NCBI GenBank assembly: GCA_021849425.1
Contig: JAJZSY010000016.1
Span: 1-64,000 of the forward strand
Direction of reading: 5' to 3'
DNA length: 64,000 nucleotides
Source of the DNA: Pseudomonadota bacterium
Lineage (GTDB): Bacteria; Pseudomonadota; Alphaproteobacteria; Acetobacterales; Acetobacteraceae
Shown here: positions 17,032 through 25,527 of the stretch, piece after piece
How the letters are laid out: the number at the start of each line of letters is the position of its first letter
Position numbering within the stretch: the stretch's first letter is position 1
Notes under the pieces: model-generated
The model's input: only the letters and a program-made list of their open reading frames with translations
Databases searched by the model: none
Told to the model about the DNA's origin: nothing
Position numbers and translations under genes: made by a program

Positions 17032-18303
17032 ATGGCACGCTCCGCGCCCCGTCCGCTCGCGCGACTCTTGTCGATCGCGCCCGTTCTTGCTGCCGGCCTG
17101 GCGCTGGCCTTGGCTGTGCTCGCGTTGGCGGGCGCGGTCTTGCTGCCGGGCAAGCTGGCGTTCGCGCTGCCGGCGCTTGGCCCGGCGGGCGGGCTGGCGT
17201 TGGCGATCGATCCGGGCCGGGCGGAGCTGATCTTCGCCGTGCTGGCGGGCGGGTCTGCCGGTCTGCTGGCCGCGCCGGGCTTGGGCGTTTCCGGCGTGCT
17301 GGTGCTCGCCGGCCTTGTCGACATTCTCGCGAACAATCTCTACACGCTTGTTTTTGCGGCATTGATCGTCGGGTTTCTGAGCCTTCGGGACCGTGTGGCG
17401 GCACCTGCCGCGCTGGCGGTGTTGCCGGCCACGCTGCTGGCTCTGGCGGCGGCGGCCGGGCTGCCGGGCGCGACGCTCGCGGCCGGGGCGGTGCTGTGTC
17501 CCGCCGGGTATCTCCTCGCCGCGCTTGGCGGGGATCTGCTGCGCTTCGCCCAAGGGACGGCGCTCGGCCTTGCCGGGCTCGCACTGGTTGCGGCCGGGCT
17601 GGGCGATGCCGGGCCGGGGCGGCTCGCGCTCGAGACCGGCGCGCTGGTGGCGCCGGTGCTGATGCTCGCGGCATCGCGGATCGAGGACGTCACGGGGTCG
17701 CGGGCGCCGGACTGGCTCGGCGGGCTGGCGCGCGGGATGCCGGGTTTCGCGCTGTGCTTCGGCGGCGCCGTGTTCTGGGCGAGCCTGTTGCCGCCGGGGC
17801 CGGGCTTCGTCGCGTTTCAGGGCATATTCGACGCGGCGCTCCGCGCGGGATGGCCGGGCGCGCTGGCGGCAACCGGGCTGGCCTGCGGGTTCGCGCTGGC
17901 CGGGTTCGGGGCGGCGGGCCAGTTCGCTCTGGTCTGCCTCGGCCGGCCGCGTAGCCTGCGCGCCGCCGCGGCCGAGGATCTGCCGCGCCGGGATCTCGTC
18001 GCGCTCGGCCTGCCGGTTGCCGCCGCCGCCGGGCTCGCCCTTGTCACCGCGCCGGTTCTGCTGCTGGTCCCGCTCGGCCTGCTGCTGGGGCTGTGGCGCT
18101 GGAGCCTGCGCGCCGGGCCGATCGAGGCGCCGCCCTTCGAGGACGGGTTTGCCCGGCCGCCCGCCTGGCTGCCCTTCGGCGACCCGGTGACGCAGATCAA
18201 CGCCACGGGATATGCCGCGCCGCTGCACGGGCCGGTGGCATGGCTTGCCCGGCGGCTTGCCTGTCGGCTCGGCGGGGCGCGCATCGCAGGGAGGTGGTCG
18301 TGA
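17032..18303 (+). CDS. Hydrogenase-4 component B-like membrane subunit
   Basis: A 423-residue, almost entirely hydrophobic protein with about twelve membrane helices. The C-terminal segment PAWLPFGDPVTQINATGYAAPL resembles the end of HyfB/HycC, the ND5-like proton-pumping subunit of hydrogenase-4 and related complexes, but the protein is shorter than typical HyfB (about 670 residues). It is preceded by an AAGGGA ribosome site that lies in a small TCCCT/AGGGA inverted repeat (17013-17029). It overlaps the next gene (GTGA). It is the first of four genes for a complex I/hydrogenase-like membrane assembly. Confidence 0.7.
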   Translation: MARSAPRPLARLLSIAPVLAAGLALALAVLALAGAVLLPGKLAFALPALGPAGGLALAIDPGRAELIFAVLAGGSAGLLAAPGLGVSGVLVLAGLVDILANNLYTLVFAALIVGFLSLRDRVAAPAALAVLPATLLALAAAAGLPGATLAAGAVLCPAGYLLAALGGDLLRFAQGTALGLAGLALVAAGLGDAGPGRLALETGALVAPVLMLAASRIEDVTGSRAPDWLGGLARGMPGFALCFGGAVFWASLLPPGPGFVAFQGIFDAALRAGWPGALAATGLACGFALAGFGAAGQFALVCLGRPRSLRAAAAEDLPRRDLVALGLPVAAAAGLALVTAPVLLLVPLGLLLGLWRWSLRAGPIEAPPFEDGFARPPAWLPFGDPVTQINATGYAAPLHGPVAWLARRLACRLGGARIAGRWS

Positions 18304-19613
18304 CCCTCGCCGCGCTCGCCGGCCGGACGGTGGCCACCTTGCTGAGCGTGGCGCTGCTCGGCGCGGCGGCGGTGCTGCTCGAATGCGTTCGTGCCCGGCT
18401 GGCCGGGGCGGTGGCGGGAGAGGCCGGCATGCCGTTCGCGCAGCCGGTGCGGGATCTGCGCCGCCTCGGGCGCAAGCGCCGCATCCGCCCGGTCTTCGCC
18501 TCGCCGCTGCATGGGATATGGCCGCTGGCCGCGCTGGCGGTGACGGTCGTGCTGATTGCCGTAACGCCCGGTTTCGCTGCCGGGCAGCTTACCGCCGGGC
18601 TTGCCGGCCCGGCGCTGTTCGTCGGGTTGCTCGCGCTCGGGCGGGCGATACGGGTGATGGCGGAGATCGATCCCGGCATGGCCGGTCCCGGACTTGCCGC
18701 GATCCGCCTTGCCGCATCCGGTCTCGCGGCCGACCTCGCCTGGCTGCTCGGCTTCGCCGCCCTTGCCGTGCTGCCCCGCGCGGCGACGCCGCAAGCCGCC
18801 GTCGCGGCGCTCGGGGTGCTGCTGGCCTGGCCCGATGCAGCATCGGTGCCGGGCGATTATGCCGGGCCCGACCGCGCGGTATTTCTGGCGGAGACGATGC
18901 TGCGCCGGGTTGCCGGGCTGGCGCTGCTGGTCGCACTCCTCGCCCCTGCCGGCCTTGCGCGGGCCACGGCGCCGCTGGGCTGGCCGGAGGGGATCGCGGT
19001 CTATGCCGCGAAGCTCGCGATCGCGGCGGCGGCGCTGGGGGTGGTGCGGCTGGTGCTGCCGGGCGGCGCACCGCGCGCCGGCGCGGCCCTGGCGCTTGTG
19101 TCGCTCGTCCTTGCCCTGCTGGGCGGGGTGACGGTGGACCGGCTCGGTCTGGTTGCCGGGCTGCTCGGCATGGGCGGTGGCCTCGCGCTGCTCTGGCGGC
19201 GCTGGCCGGCGGAAGAGGCGCTGGCGCTGCTCCAGGGAGGGGCTGCGATGGTCGGGTTCGGGCTCGGCGATATCCGGGGCGGGGGGATGGTTCTTGCGGG
19301 GGTGGCGCTCGGCCGCATCGCCGTCGCCCTGGCGGGCACGGGCGGGCTGCGGCGCTGGGCGATCATGGCGCTGGCCGGGCTGCCGCCCTTCGGGGTGTTC
19401 GCCGGCGATTTCCGCATCGTCGGCGCGGCCGCGACGGTCTCGCCGCTGCTGGCGGGGGGGCTCGTCGCGCTGATCGGGGCGGGTGCCGCGCGGGGGCTGA
19501 CGCTGCCGGGCGGAAGCGGCGCCGGCGAGGTGGCGGGGCGCAAGCCGGCCGTGCTGTTGCTTCTTCTCCTGACCGTGCTGCTTGGGGCGGCGCCGGTCGC
19601 GGGGCTGCGATGA
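18300..19613 (+). CDS. HyfC-like membrane subunit, apparently fused to a HyfE/HyfF-like part
   Basis: The 437-residue membrane protein starts at a GTG overlapping the previous stop. Its first part (PFAQPVRDLRRLGRKRRIRP, then ASPLHGIWPLAALAV and EIDPGMAGPGLAAIR) looks like HyfC/HycD, the ND1-like subunit that joins membrane arm to catalytic module. The last 150 residues contain WAIMALAGLPPFGVFAGDF, a motif typical of the ND4/ND2-like HyfF/HyfE subunits. I infer a fusion of HyfC-like and HyfE/F-like units, giving a compact cassette. The exact junction cannot be placed by eye. Confidence 0.65.
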   Translation: MTLAALAGRTVATLLSVALLGAAAVLLECVRARLAGAVAGEAGMPFAQPVRDLRRLGRKRRIRPVFASPLHGIWPLAALAVTVVLIAVTPGFAAGQLTAGLAGPALFVGLLALGRAIRVMAEIDPGMAGPGLAAIRLAASGLAADLAWLLGFAALAVLPRAATPQAAVAALGVLLAWPDAASVPGDYAGPDRAVFLAETMLRRVAGLALLVALLAPAGLARATAPLGWPEGIAVYAAKLAIAAAALGVVRLVLPGGAPRAGAALALVSLVLALLGGVTVDRLGLVAGLLGMGGGLALLWRRWPAEEALALLQGGAAMVGFGLGDIRGGGMVLAGVALGRIAVALAGTGGLRRWAIMALAGLPPFGVFAGDFRIVGAAATVSPLLAGGLVALIGAGAARGLTLPGGSGAGEVAGRKPAVLLLLLLTVLLGAAPVAGLR

Positions 19614-20893
19614 ACGACGCCGAGATCGCCGCGCTGCTCGCGGGTGCGCCGGTCGAGCCGTGCGGCGGGGCGGCGCTGCATCTGCTGACCGCGGCGGACT
19701 GGCTGCGGTTGGCCCGGCTGGTGGACCCGGCTGATTTCGCCGGGCTGTTCGTGGCCGATGGCCGTGCCCATGCGCTGTATTTTCGCGCGGCGCCGCTGCT
19801 GGTGGCGGTCACGCTGGAAGGCGGCGCATACCCTGCGCTCTCGCCGGTGATCCCCGATGCCGGCTGGTGCGAGCGGCTGGCCGTGGACCGCGAGGGTGCG
19901 GTCGCGACGGGGGCGGCTGACACCCGGCCGGCCATTCGCCACGGTGAGGGCGATTCCGCCTGGCCGCGCTTCGACGCGCCGGCCGGCGAAGGGGCGTTTC
20001 AGGTCGGGCAGGGGCCGGTCGCCGGGCTGATCGCCCGGCCGGTTCATCGCCGTTTCACCATCGAGGCGGGGCGGATTGTCCGGCTCGAACACCGCCACGG
20101 CTATGCCTGTCGCGACATCGCGTCGCTGCTGCACGGCAAGTCGCCGCGGGCGGCGGCGCGGTTCGCGGCGCGGCTGGTCGGCGATGCGGTGGTGGCGCAC
20201 GCGCTCGCCTTCGCCCGCGCCGCCGAGGCGGCCGGCGGGTGCGATGTTCCGCCCCGTGCGGCGGCGCTGCGGGCGGCGATGCTGGATATCGAGCGGGTGA
20301 CGGCGCATCTTCTGGCGCTGGCGGCAGCACTCGATGCGGCGGGCAGGCCCGGGCTTGCGACCAGTCTCGGTCGCGCGCGGGACGATATCGCCGCCGCCGT
20401 CGCGGTGCTGTTCGGCCATCGGCTGATGATGGACGCGGTGACGCCCGGAGGGCTGGAGGTGGACGCCCGGCCGGAGGCGCTGCCGGCGCTCGCCGCGGCG
20501 CTGGCCGAGGCTGCGGCGTCGGTCCGGCGCGTAGGGGAATTTCGCGTCCGCCGGGCGCTGGGGCCGGCGGCGGCGCTGGCGCGGGACAGGGCGCGGGCGG
20601 TGCTGGCGCGCGGGGCCGCGATCGTGCCCGCGATCGAGGCGGCGCCGCCGGGCGAGATCGTGGCGGCGCTGCCGCCGGTCAGCGCCGCCGGGCTCGGTTC
20701 GGCGGGCTCGTCGCGGGGGATGGTGCATCACTGGGTGAAGCTGCATGACGGGCAGATCGCCGCCGCGGCGCTGATGGACCCCGCGCCTCGGCTGGCTGGC
20801 CGCCTGGAGGTTGCGGCCGCCGGGCTGGACATCGAGGGGTTCGGCGTGCTCGAGGCCTGCTACGCGGTGCCGCCGGGGGCGATCGATGGATGA
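19610..20893 (+). CDS. Hydrogenase-4/NuoCD-like large subunit lacking nickel ligands
   Basis: The 427-residue product has an N-terminal NuoC-like part and a NuoD/HyfG-like part. FTIEAGRIVRLEHRHGY, LLHGKSPRAAARFAARLVGD and AVVAHALAFARAAEA follow the large-subunit pattern. The CxxC pairs that bind NiFe in hydrogenases are absent: the first site reads ARLVGDAVVAHAL, and the C-terminal site reads [14 protein letters not shown], with a single cysteine. It therefore should not be a classical hydrogenase and fits the energy-converting hydrogenase-related (Ehr) group. It overlaps its neighbours on both sides. Confidence 0.8.
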   Translation: MNDAEIAALLAGAPVEPCGGAALHLLTAADWLRLARLVDPADFAGLFVADGRAHALYFRAAPLLVAVTLEGGAYPALSPVIPDAGWCERLAVDREGAVATGAADTRPAIRHGEGDSAWPRFDAPAGEGAFQVGQGPVAGLIARPVHRRFTIEAGRIVRLEHRHGYACRDIASLLHGKSPRAAARFAARLVGDAVVAHALAFARAAEAAGGCDVPPRAAALRAAMLDIERVTAHLLALAAALDAAGRPGLATSLGRARDDIAAAVAVLFGHRLMMDAVTPGGLEVDARPEALPALAAALAEAAASVRRVGEFRVRRALGPAAALARDRARAVLARGAAIVPAIEAAPPGEIVAALPPVSAAGLGSAGSSRGMVHHWVKLHDGQIAAAALMDPAPRLAGRLEVAAAGLDIEGFGVLEACYAVPPGAIDG

Positions 20894-21383
20894 CGCGGAC
20901 GATCCGGTCCGGGTGCTCAGCACCCGGCTTGCGGCGACTGGCCAGGCGCTGCTCGGGCGGAGCCTCGCGGTGCGGCATGTCGATGCCGGCAGTTGCGGCG
21001 GCTGCGAGATCGAGATCGGCGCCTGCCGACGGTTGCGGGGCGGCATGGCGGCGCAAGGTATCGCGCTCGTGGACGACATCCGCGCCGCCGATATCCTGCT
21101 GGTGACCGGGGTGGCGACGCGCAACCTCGCGGAGGCGGTGCGCAAGAGCCTTGCCGGGATGGCGCCGCCGCGTTTCGTCGTCGCGGCCGGGGACTGCGCG
21201 CTGGATGGCGGCGTGTTCAAGGGCGCGCCGCCGGTTCTGGGCGGGGTGCAGGCGGTGATCCCGGTCGATCTGCTGATCGCCGGCTGCCCGCCCTCGCCAC
21301 GGCAGATCCTCGCGGGGCTGGCGGCGCTGCTGGAGGCGAATGCGCGCGAAGCGCGGGTGAGGCGCACCGAACCGAATGCCTGA
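20886..21383 (+). CDS. NuoB/HyfI-like iron-sulfur small subunit
   Basis: The 165-residue product is the small subunit of the complex, homologous to NuoB and HyfI. The four ligands expected for the [4Fe-4S] cluster next to the large subunit are present: two in [13 protein letters not shown], one in [13 protein letters not shown] and one in [13 protein letters not shown]. The electron-transfer centre is kept although the partner large subunit has lost its nickel site. The start ATG at 20886 overlaps the stop of the large subunit, and the end overlaps rnhB by eight bases. Confidence 0.88.
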   Translation: MDDADDPVRVLSTRLAATGQALLGRSLAVRHVDAGSCGGCEIEIGACRRLRGGMAAQGIALVDDIRAADILLVTGVATRNLAEAVRKSLAGMAPPRFVVAAGDCALDGGVFKGAPPVLGGVQAVIPVDLLIAGCPPSPRQILAGLAALLEANAREARVRRTEPNA

Positions 21384-21972
21384 TTTCAGCCATGAGCGCG
21401 TCCTTGGCGGCGTGGTCGCGGGGGTGGACGAGGTCGGGCGCGGTCCGCTGGCCGGACCCGTGATGGCCGCCGCCGCGGTGCTGCCGCCGGACTTGCCGGC
21501 GCAGATTGCCGCGATGGTCGATGATTCCAAGCGTTTATCCGCGGCACGGCGGGAGGCGGCGCTGGCGGCGCTGATCGGCGCCGGCGCGGACATTGCGGTG
21601 GCGGCGGCGTCCGTCGCCGAGATCGAGGAAATGAACATCCTGCGGGCGAGCCTGCTGGCGATGCGCCGGGCGGTGGCGCGGTTGCGGGTTTGGCCCGACC
21701 GCGTGCTCGTCGATGGCAAGATCGGCCCCGACCTGCCGATACCCTGTCAGTGTCTGGTTGGGGGGGACTCGCTGTCGCTGTCCATCGCGGCGGCGTCGAT
21801 TGCCGCGAAAGTGGTGCGCGACAGGGCGATGGAGCGGCTGGCGCGGCGGTATCCGGGCTATGGCTGGGAGCGCAACGCGGGGTATGGCACGGCGAGCCAT
21901 CGTGCGGCGATTGTCAGTCTCGGCGTCACCGCGCATCACCGGCGTGGGTTCGGCCCGCTACTGAGAAGCTAA
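21376..21972 (+). CDS. rnhB: Ribonuclease HII
   Basis: RNase HII removes RNA from RNA-DNA hybrids and single ribonucleotides misincorporated in DNA. The 198-residue product has the signature [16 protein letters not shown] with Asp18 and Glu19, further acidic residues in VDDSKRLSA and DRVLVDGK, and the family C-terminal part [12 protein letters not shown] and [14 protein letters not shown]. It overlaps the small-subunit gene by eight bases and is probably co-transcribed with the cassette without sharing its function. Confidence 0.95.
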   Translation: MPDFSHERVLGGVVAGVDEVGRGPLAGPVMAAAAVLPPDLPAQIAAMVDDSKRLSAARREAALAALIGAGADIAVAAASVAEIEEMNILRASLLAMRRAVARLRVWPDRVLVDGKIGPDLPIPCQCLVGGDSLSLSIAAASIAAKVVRDRAMERLARRYPGYGWERNAGYGTASHRAAIVSLGVTAHHRRGFGPLLRS

Positions 21973-22036
21973 ATGATTGATTTTTCTAGTATCCACTTTC
22001 AATCTGAAATCCATCGGATTTCGGATTCAGGACACT

Positions 22037-22074
22037 AAAGCACTTTCTGATCCAGCCGGATCGGATGATGCTCT
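22037..22074. repeat. Imperfect palindromic intergenic repeat, copy 1
   Basis: Downstream of rnhB lies an imperfect palindrome: the left arm AGCACTTTCTGATC pairs with the right arm GATCGGATGATGCTCT across CAGCCG. The 19 bases ccggatcggatgatgctct (22056-22074) recur exactly at 41806-41824 after rodA. Both copies lie just after a gene end, as expected for dispersed REP-like elements that may also act as transcript ends. Confidence 0.7.
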
Positions 22075-22160
22075 AAGTCACATGATCCAGCCGGCGGGGC
22101 TGGGCCTGGCGCGGCCCTGATCCGCGCCGGGCGAGACGGAATCCGTCAGGACTTCGCCGG

Positions 22161-22454
22161 TCAGGCGTAGCGGCGTTCGGGGTGGCGCAAATGCCACAGA
22201 CGCTCATGAGCGGCGACGAGGCTCTCGATGCTTTTCCTGCGGTTGGCGTCCGGGTGGACGGAACGGCGGGTCAGCAGGCGTTCGAGAATGCCCAGGAGAT
22301 CTTCCGCGATTTCGTAATCGTCCTGGTCGCAGGCATGGTGGAATGCGATCAGGATCTTGTCCGAGAGGCGGCGGCTGTAGCGGGTTGTCGACCGCTCGGC
22401 CTTGCCGGTGTCTTCGACGGCGGGGGTCTGGTGGTCGTTGTCGGTCAGGGACAT
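22161..22454 (-). CDS. Small conserved-looking hypothetical protein
   Basis: A 97-residue acidic/basic, mainly helical soluble protein (RYSRRLSDKILIAFHHACDQ, then DDYEIAEDLLGILERLL). I cannot assign a domain family; similar short helical proteins occur in alphaproteobacteria, and no function is known to me. The helical repeat-like segment EIAEDLLGILERLLTRR suggests protein-protein contact. It lies downstream of the Hint-domain gene on the same strand, separated by an AT-rich 181-base gap that probably carries its promoter. Confidence 0.65.
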   Translation of the reverse strand: MSLTDNDHQTPAVEDTGKAERSTTRYSRRLSDKILIAFHHACDQDDYEIAEDLLGILERLLTRRSVHPDANRRKSIESLVAAHERLWHLRHPERRYA

Positions 22455-22635
22455 GCTCGAATTCCTGTTATTTCTGAGACCATATTACCAAATAGTAATC
22501 GAAATACCATACTTTTTAATGAACGAATTTCATTCGAATTAAAATTTCATATTTCGCTCTCCTGAGCAAATTTATTCTTGAGATGAACTAGATCATATTT
22601 TAGACAATTTTAACATCAAAAACGTTTCCATATTG

Positions 22636-24483
22636 TTAAAAGCGGCACAGATTGTGGGCGGCTGTGTGTAATTGCTCGGATGAGTCTACGCGGCGCCAAA
22701 GCTGTGGGAAAGCCGCAAGCCGGATAAAAAGGCGAGTCGCACCGGGTGGAAGGCAAAGTTCGCCATGGCCTGACGACCAGATCGTCTGATCGCCTGCGGC
22801 CTTGGGGTGAAAGCCGCTTGCCGCGCTGGCGGCGATGTCGAGACCGAGGGTCTCGGTTCTCAATTCCGCGAGCGCGACGCCGAGTTCCCGCCGGTCTTCG
22901 GAGGCGGGATCGATCCAGGCGGGCACGAAGCGGGGCGAGTGCAGGAAGGCCCTGCCGCCATGGCCGTGCGGCAGCGCGATCCATTTGTCGGGCGTGATCG
23001 GCATGACTGTGCCGCCGGCCCAGAGGGCCGCATCGTGATGTGTCTCGACCGCAAAGCCGAGCGCGAGGGCGCGGGCATGCAGGGTTTCGCGGATTGCGCG
23101 CAGGCGGGCGCCGCCGGTGCAGAGCGGCGCGCAGGCGTCGTGATCCCAGCTCAGATCGCGCACGGCACAGGTTTCGGCGCTGGCAAAGCCCGCCCGGTTG
23201 CCGGTGTCGAGATAGCTTTCGCAGGGCGCGCCTTCGGCCAGCAACAGATCGTGCCGGGCGAGTTCGACGTGGTGATAGGAGATTGCGAGGCAGGCCTCGT
23301 CCCGGCGGATGGTGGCTCCGTTGACGAGAAGCCGCGCCGGCACCAGCACGCCGTCCAGCAGCAGGGCGTGGTCGGGTGACAGGCGCAGGCGGCGCGCCGG
23401 CAGCCCGGGCGCGAGCGACCCGGCGGCGAGGCTGATGGGCTGCACCTGCTCGGGCGCGGGATGCGCCGTCAGATCGAGCACGCGCGATCCGGTCCAGATG
23501 ACGGGAACGGTCTGGCCTGCGGCGGTAACCACCCGGTCGCCGGCCATGAGGGTTTCAACCGGGCGCGGGCCGTTCGGCGTGAGGATCATCGTGCCGCGCG
23601 CATAGCAGTTCGGGTTCGGGCCGGCGGTGTGCGTGGCGATGGAGGCGGTGAGGCTGAGCCCGCCCGGGCCGGTGGTGGCGAAGAGCGGCGCGGCATTGGC
23701 GCTGGTGAAGCTGCCATCGACATGGCCCCGCGCGTCGAGCAGGCTGACGGTGGCGCCGCTTTGGCGGATCGAGCCGCCGACCAGCGATGGCAGCAGGATG
23801 GCGTCGCCGCCGGACAGGCCGCCGATGGTCACGTTGGCACCGAGACAGGGGTCGGCGAGGGTGAGGGTTGCGCTGCCCGGGCCGAACTGGAAGGTCTGGC
23901 TGGCGACCGCATCCGCGAGGCGCACCGAACTGCCATCGTCGAGCGCGATCGTGCCGCCGCCTGACAGCGCGCCGCCATCGATGATGAGCGTGCCGCCGGC
24001 GAGGCTGACGGCGCCTTCATTGTCGAACGCCGTGCCGCCGACCGACAGCGTGGCGCCGGCGCCGACCGCGATGGTTCCGGTATTGTCGAATTGCGGTGCG
24101 GCCGCGCCGGGCAGGCCGGTAAGCGCGCCGATATCGACCACCACATCGGCCGACGCGCCGCCTTCGAGCGTGATCGTCCCCGCGGTCATGATCTGGTCGG
24201 ATGCAAAGAGTGCGGCCGTGCCGGCGATGTCGAGCCGCGAGTCGGTGCCGAGGGCGACGGCGCCGCCATTGCCGGTGAGGCCGGCGGCGCTTTGCCGGCC
24301 GTCGAGCCGGAGCGCGCCCGCGATCGTCACACCCGGATCGACCAGAGCCACGCTGCCATCGATCTCCGCCGCGCCGGCCGGGCCGGGGACGGCGCCGTTA
24401 CTCCAGTTCCATGCGGCACTCCAGTCGGCGACGGCGCCGGCAGGGGGCTGGAAAATATCTGTCGTCAAATCGCCCGTCATCAA
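22636..24483 (-). CDS. Hint-domain (Hint_2) beta-strand-repeat protein, 615 residues
   Basis: The N-terminal 280 residues are Gly/Ala-rich with repeated beta-strand motifs (VALGTDSRLDIAGTAALFAS; GAGATLSVGG), as in surface-exposed or secreted proteins. A Hint_2 (hedgehog/intein-type) domain follows: it opens at Cys293 (CYARGTMILTPNGPRPVETL), then HALLLDGVLVPARLLVNGA and YHHVELARHDLLLAEGAPCE. The remaining C-terminal part is globular. No classical signal peptide is visible. The domain order and several motifs are shared with the 1499-residue protein at 45993, so the two are paralogues. Role unknown; autoprocessing at the cysteine is possible but unproven. Confidence 0.85.
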   Translation of the reverse strand: MMTGDLTTDIFQPPAGAVADWSAAWNWSNGAVPGPAGAAEIDGSVALVDPGVTIAGALRLDGRQSAAGLTGNGGAVALGTDSRLDIAGTAALFASDQIMTAGTITLEGGASADVVVDIGALTGLPGAAAPQFDNTGTIAVGAGATLSVGGTAFDNEGAVSLAGGTLIIDGGALSGGGTIALDDGSSVRLADAVASQTFQFGPGSATLTLADPCLGANVTIGGLSGGDAILLPSLVGGSIRQSGATVSLLDARGHVDGSFTSANAAPLFATTGPGGLSLTASIATHTAGPNPNCYARGTMILTPNGPRPVETLMAGDRVVTAAGQTVPVIWTGSRVLDLTAHPAPEQVQPISLAAGSLAPGLPARRLRLSPDHALLLDGVLVPARLLVNGATIRRDEACLAISYHHVELARHDLLLAEGAPCESYLDTGNRAGFASAETCAVRDLSWDHDACAPLCTGGARLRAIRETLHARALALGFAVETHHDAALWAGGTVMPITPDKWIALPHGHGGRAFLHSPRFVPAWIDPASEDRRELGVALAELRTETLGLDIAASAASGFHPKAAGDQTIWSSGHGELCLPPGATRLFIRLAAFPQLWRRVDSSEQLHTAAHNLCRF

Positions 24484-24615
24484 ATGTCTCCAACGGCCGG
24501 GCCTCGCACGTCATGTGCCGGTGACCGTGAAGAGGGCGGTGTTTTGCGCCCGAAACTGTCGCCGGGTTAGCAGGGCTCCGTGGAGGGTTCAAACAAATTC
24601 TTCACCAATTTCTAA

Positions 24616-24641
24616 AAAAATACTGAAAAATGAGTATTTTT
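24616..24641. terminator. AT-only hairpin after pheA, possible terminator
   Basis: In the AT-rich gap between pheA and the Hint gene, AAAAATACT (24616-24624) and AGTATTTTT (24633-24641) form a perfect nine-pair stem with an eight-base loop. Read on the minus strand, it follows pheA by about 20 bases and ends in a run of T, so it could terminate the kdsB-pheA transcript. The stem lacks G-C pairs, so a protein-binding palindrome is an alternative. Confidence 0.45.
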
Positions 24642-24663
24642 AAGGATTTTTCTACTTGAGGTT

Positions 24664-25527
24664 TCAGTCGGCGCCCTGCCGGGCCATGCGCTGTTCCAGC
24701 CGGAAGGCAGCGGCGGGATAGACGCCGAGGATCCGGATTTCGCGGGAGAAGAAATCGAGTTCCTCAAGGGCGAGGCGGACGTTGCGCTGTTCGGGGTGGC
24801 CGTCGATCTCGCAGAGGAACTGGGTGGCGGCGAACTGGCCGCCGACCATGTAGCTCTCCAGCCGCGTCATGTTCACCGAGTTGGTGGCGAAGCCGCCGAG
24901 CGCCTTGTAGAGCGCAGCCGGCACGTTGCGCACGCGGAAGACGAAGCTGGTGATCAGGTCCGGCGTTTCGACCGGCGGCAGGCGCGGGGTGCGGGCCATC
25001 ATGTAGAAACGGGTGGTGTTGTGCGCGGCATCCTCGACGTTGCGGCGGAGAATGTCGAGCCCGTAGATATCGGCGGCGAGAGACGAGGCGATCGCGGCGC
25101 GGGAGAGGTCGTTCCAGCGGGCGACGAGTTCGGCCGAGCCGGCGGTGTCGGCCTCGACAACCGCCTGCGCGCCGAGTTCGCGGACCAGGGTGCGCACCTG
25201 GCCGAGGGCGACGGCGTGGGAATGCACCTGGCGAATGGCGTCGATCACGGCGCCGCGCGGGGCCAGCAGGCAGTGCTCCACGCGCTGGAAGTGCTCGCCG
25301 ATGATCGAAAGCCCGGAGTCGGGCAGCAGGGCATGCATGTCCGGCACTCTTCCGGCGAGCGAGTTCTCGGTCGGCAGCATGGCGTATTCCGCCTCGCCGG
25401 TGCGCACCGCCTCGATCGCCGCCTCGAAGGTCTGGCAGGGTAGGGTGGCCATGCCGGGGCAGGCGGTGCGGCAAGCGAGGTCGGAATAGGCGCCGGGCGC
25501 GCCCTGGAAGGCGATTCGGGATGTCAT
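24664..25527 (-). CDS. pheA: Prephenate dehydratase
   Basis: PheA converts prephenate to phenylpyruvate in phenylalanine synthesis. The 287-residue monofunctional enzyme starts MTSRIAFQGAPGAYSDLACR. The catalytic Thr-Arg-Phe motif is in HNTTRFYMMAR. The C-terminal ACT domain, for phenylalanine feedback, is seen in TSFVFRVRNVPAALYKALGG, with NMTRLESYMVGGQF in place of the usual ESRP motif. There is no chorismate mutase domain. Its start overlaps the kdsB stop by four bases, so the two are translated together. Confidence 0.95.
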   Translation of the reverse strand: MTSRIAFQGAPGAYSDLACRTACPGMATLPCQTFEAAIEAVRTGEAEYAMLPTENSLAGRVPDMHALLPDSGLSIIGEHFQRVEHCLLAPRGAVIDAIRQVHSHAVALGQVRTLVRELGAQAVVEADTAGSAELVARWNDLSRAAIASSLAADIYGLDILRRNVEDAAHNTTRFYMMARTPRLPPVETPDLITSFVFRVRNVPAALYKALGGFATNSVNMTRLESYMVGGQFAATQFLCEIDGHPEQRNVRLALEELDFFSREIRILGVYPAAAFRLEQRMARQGAD

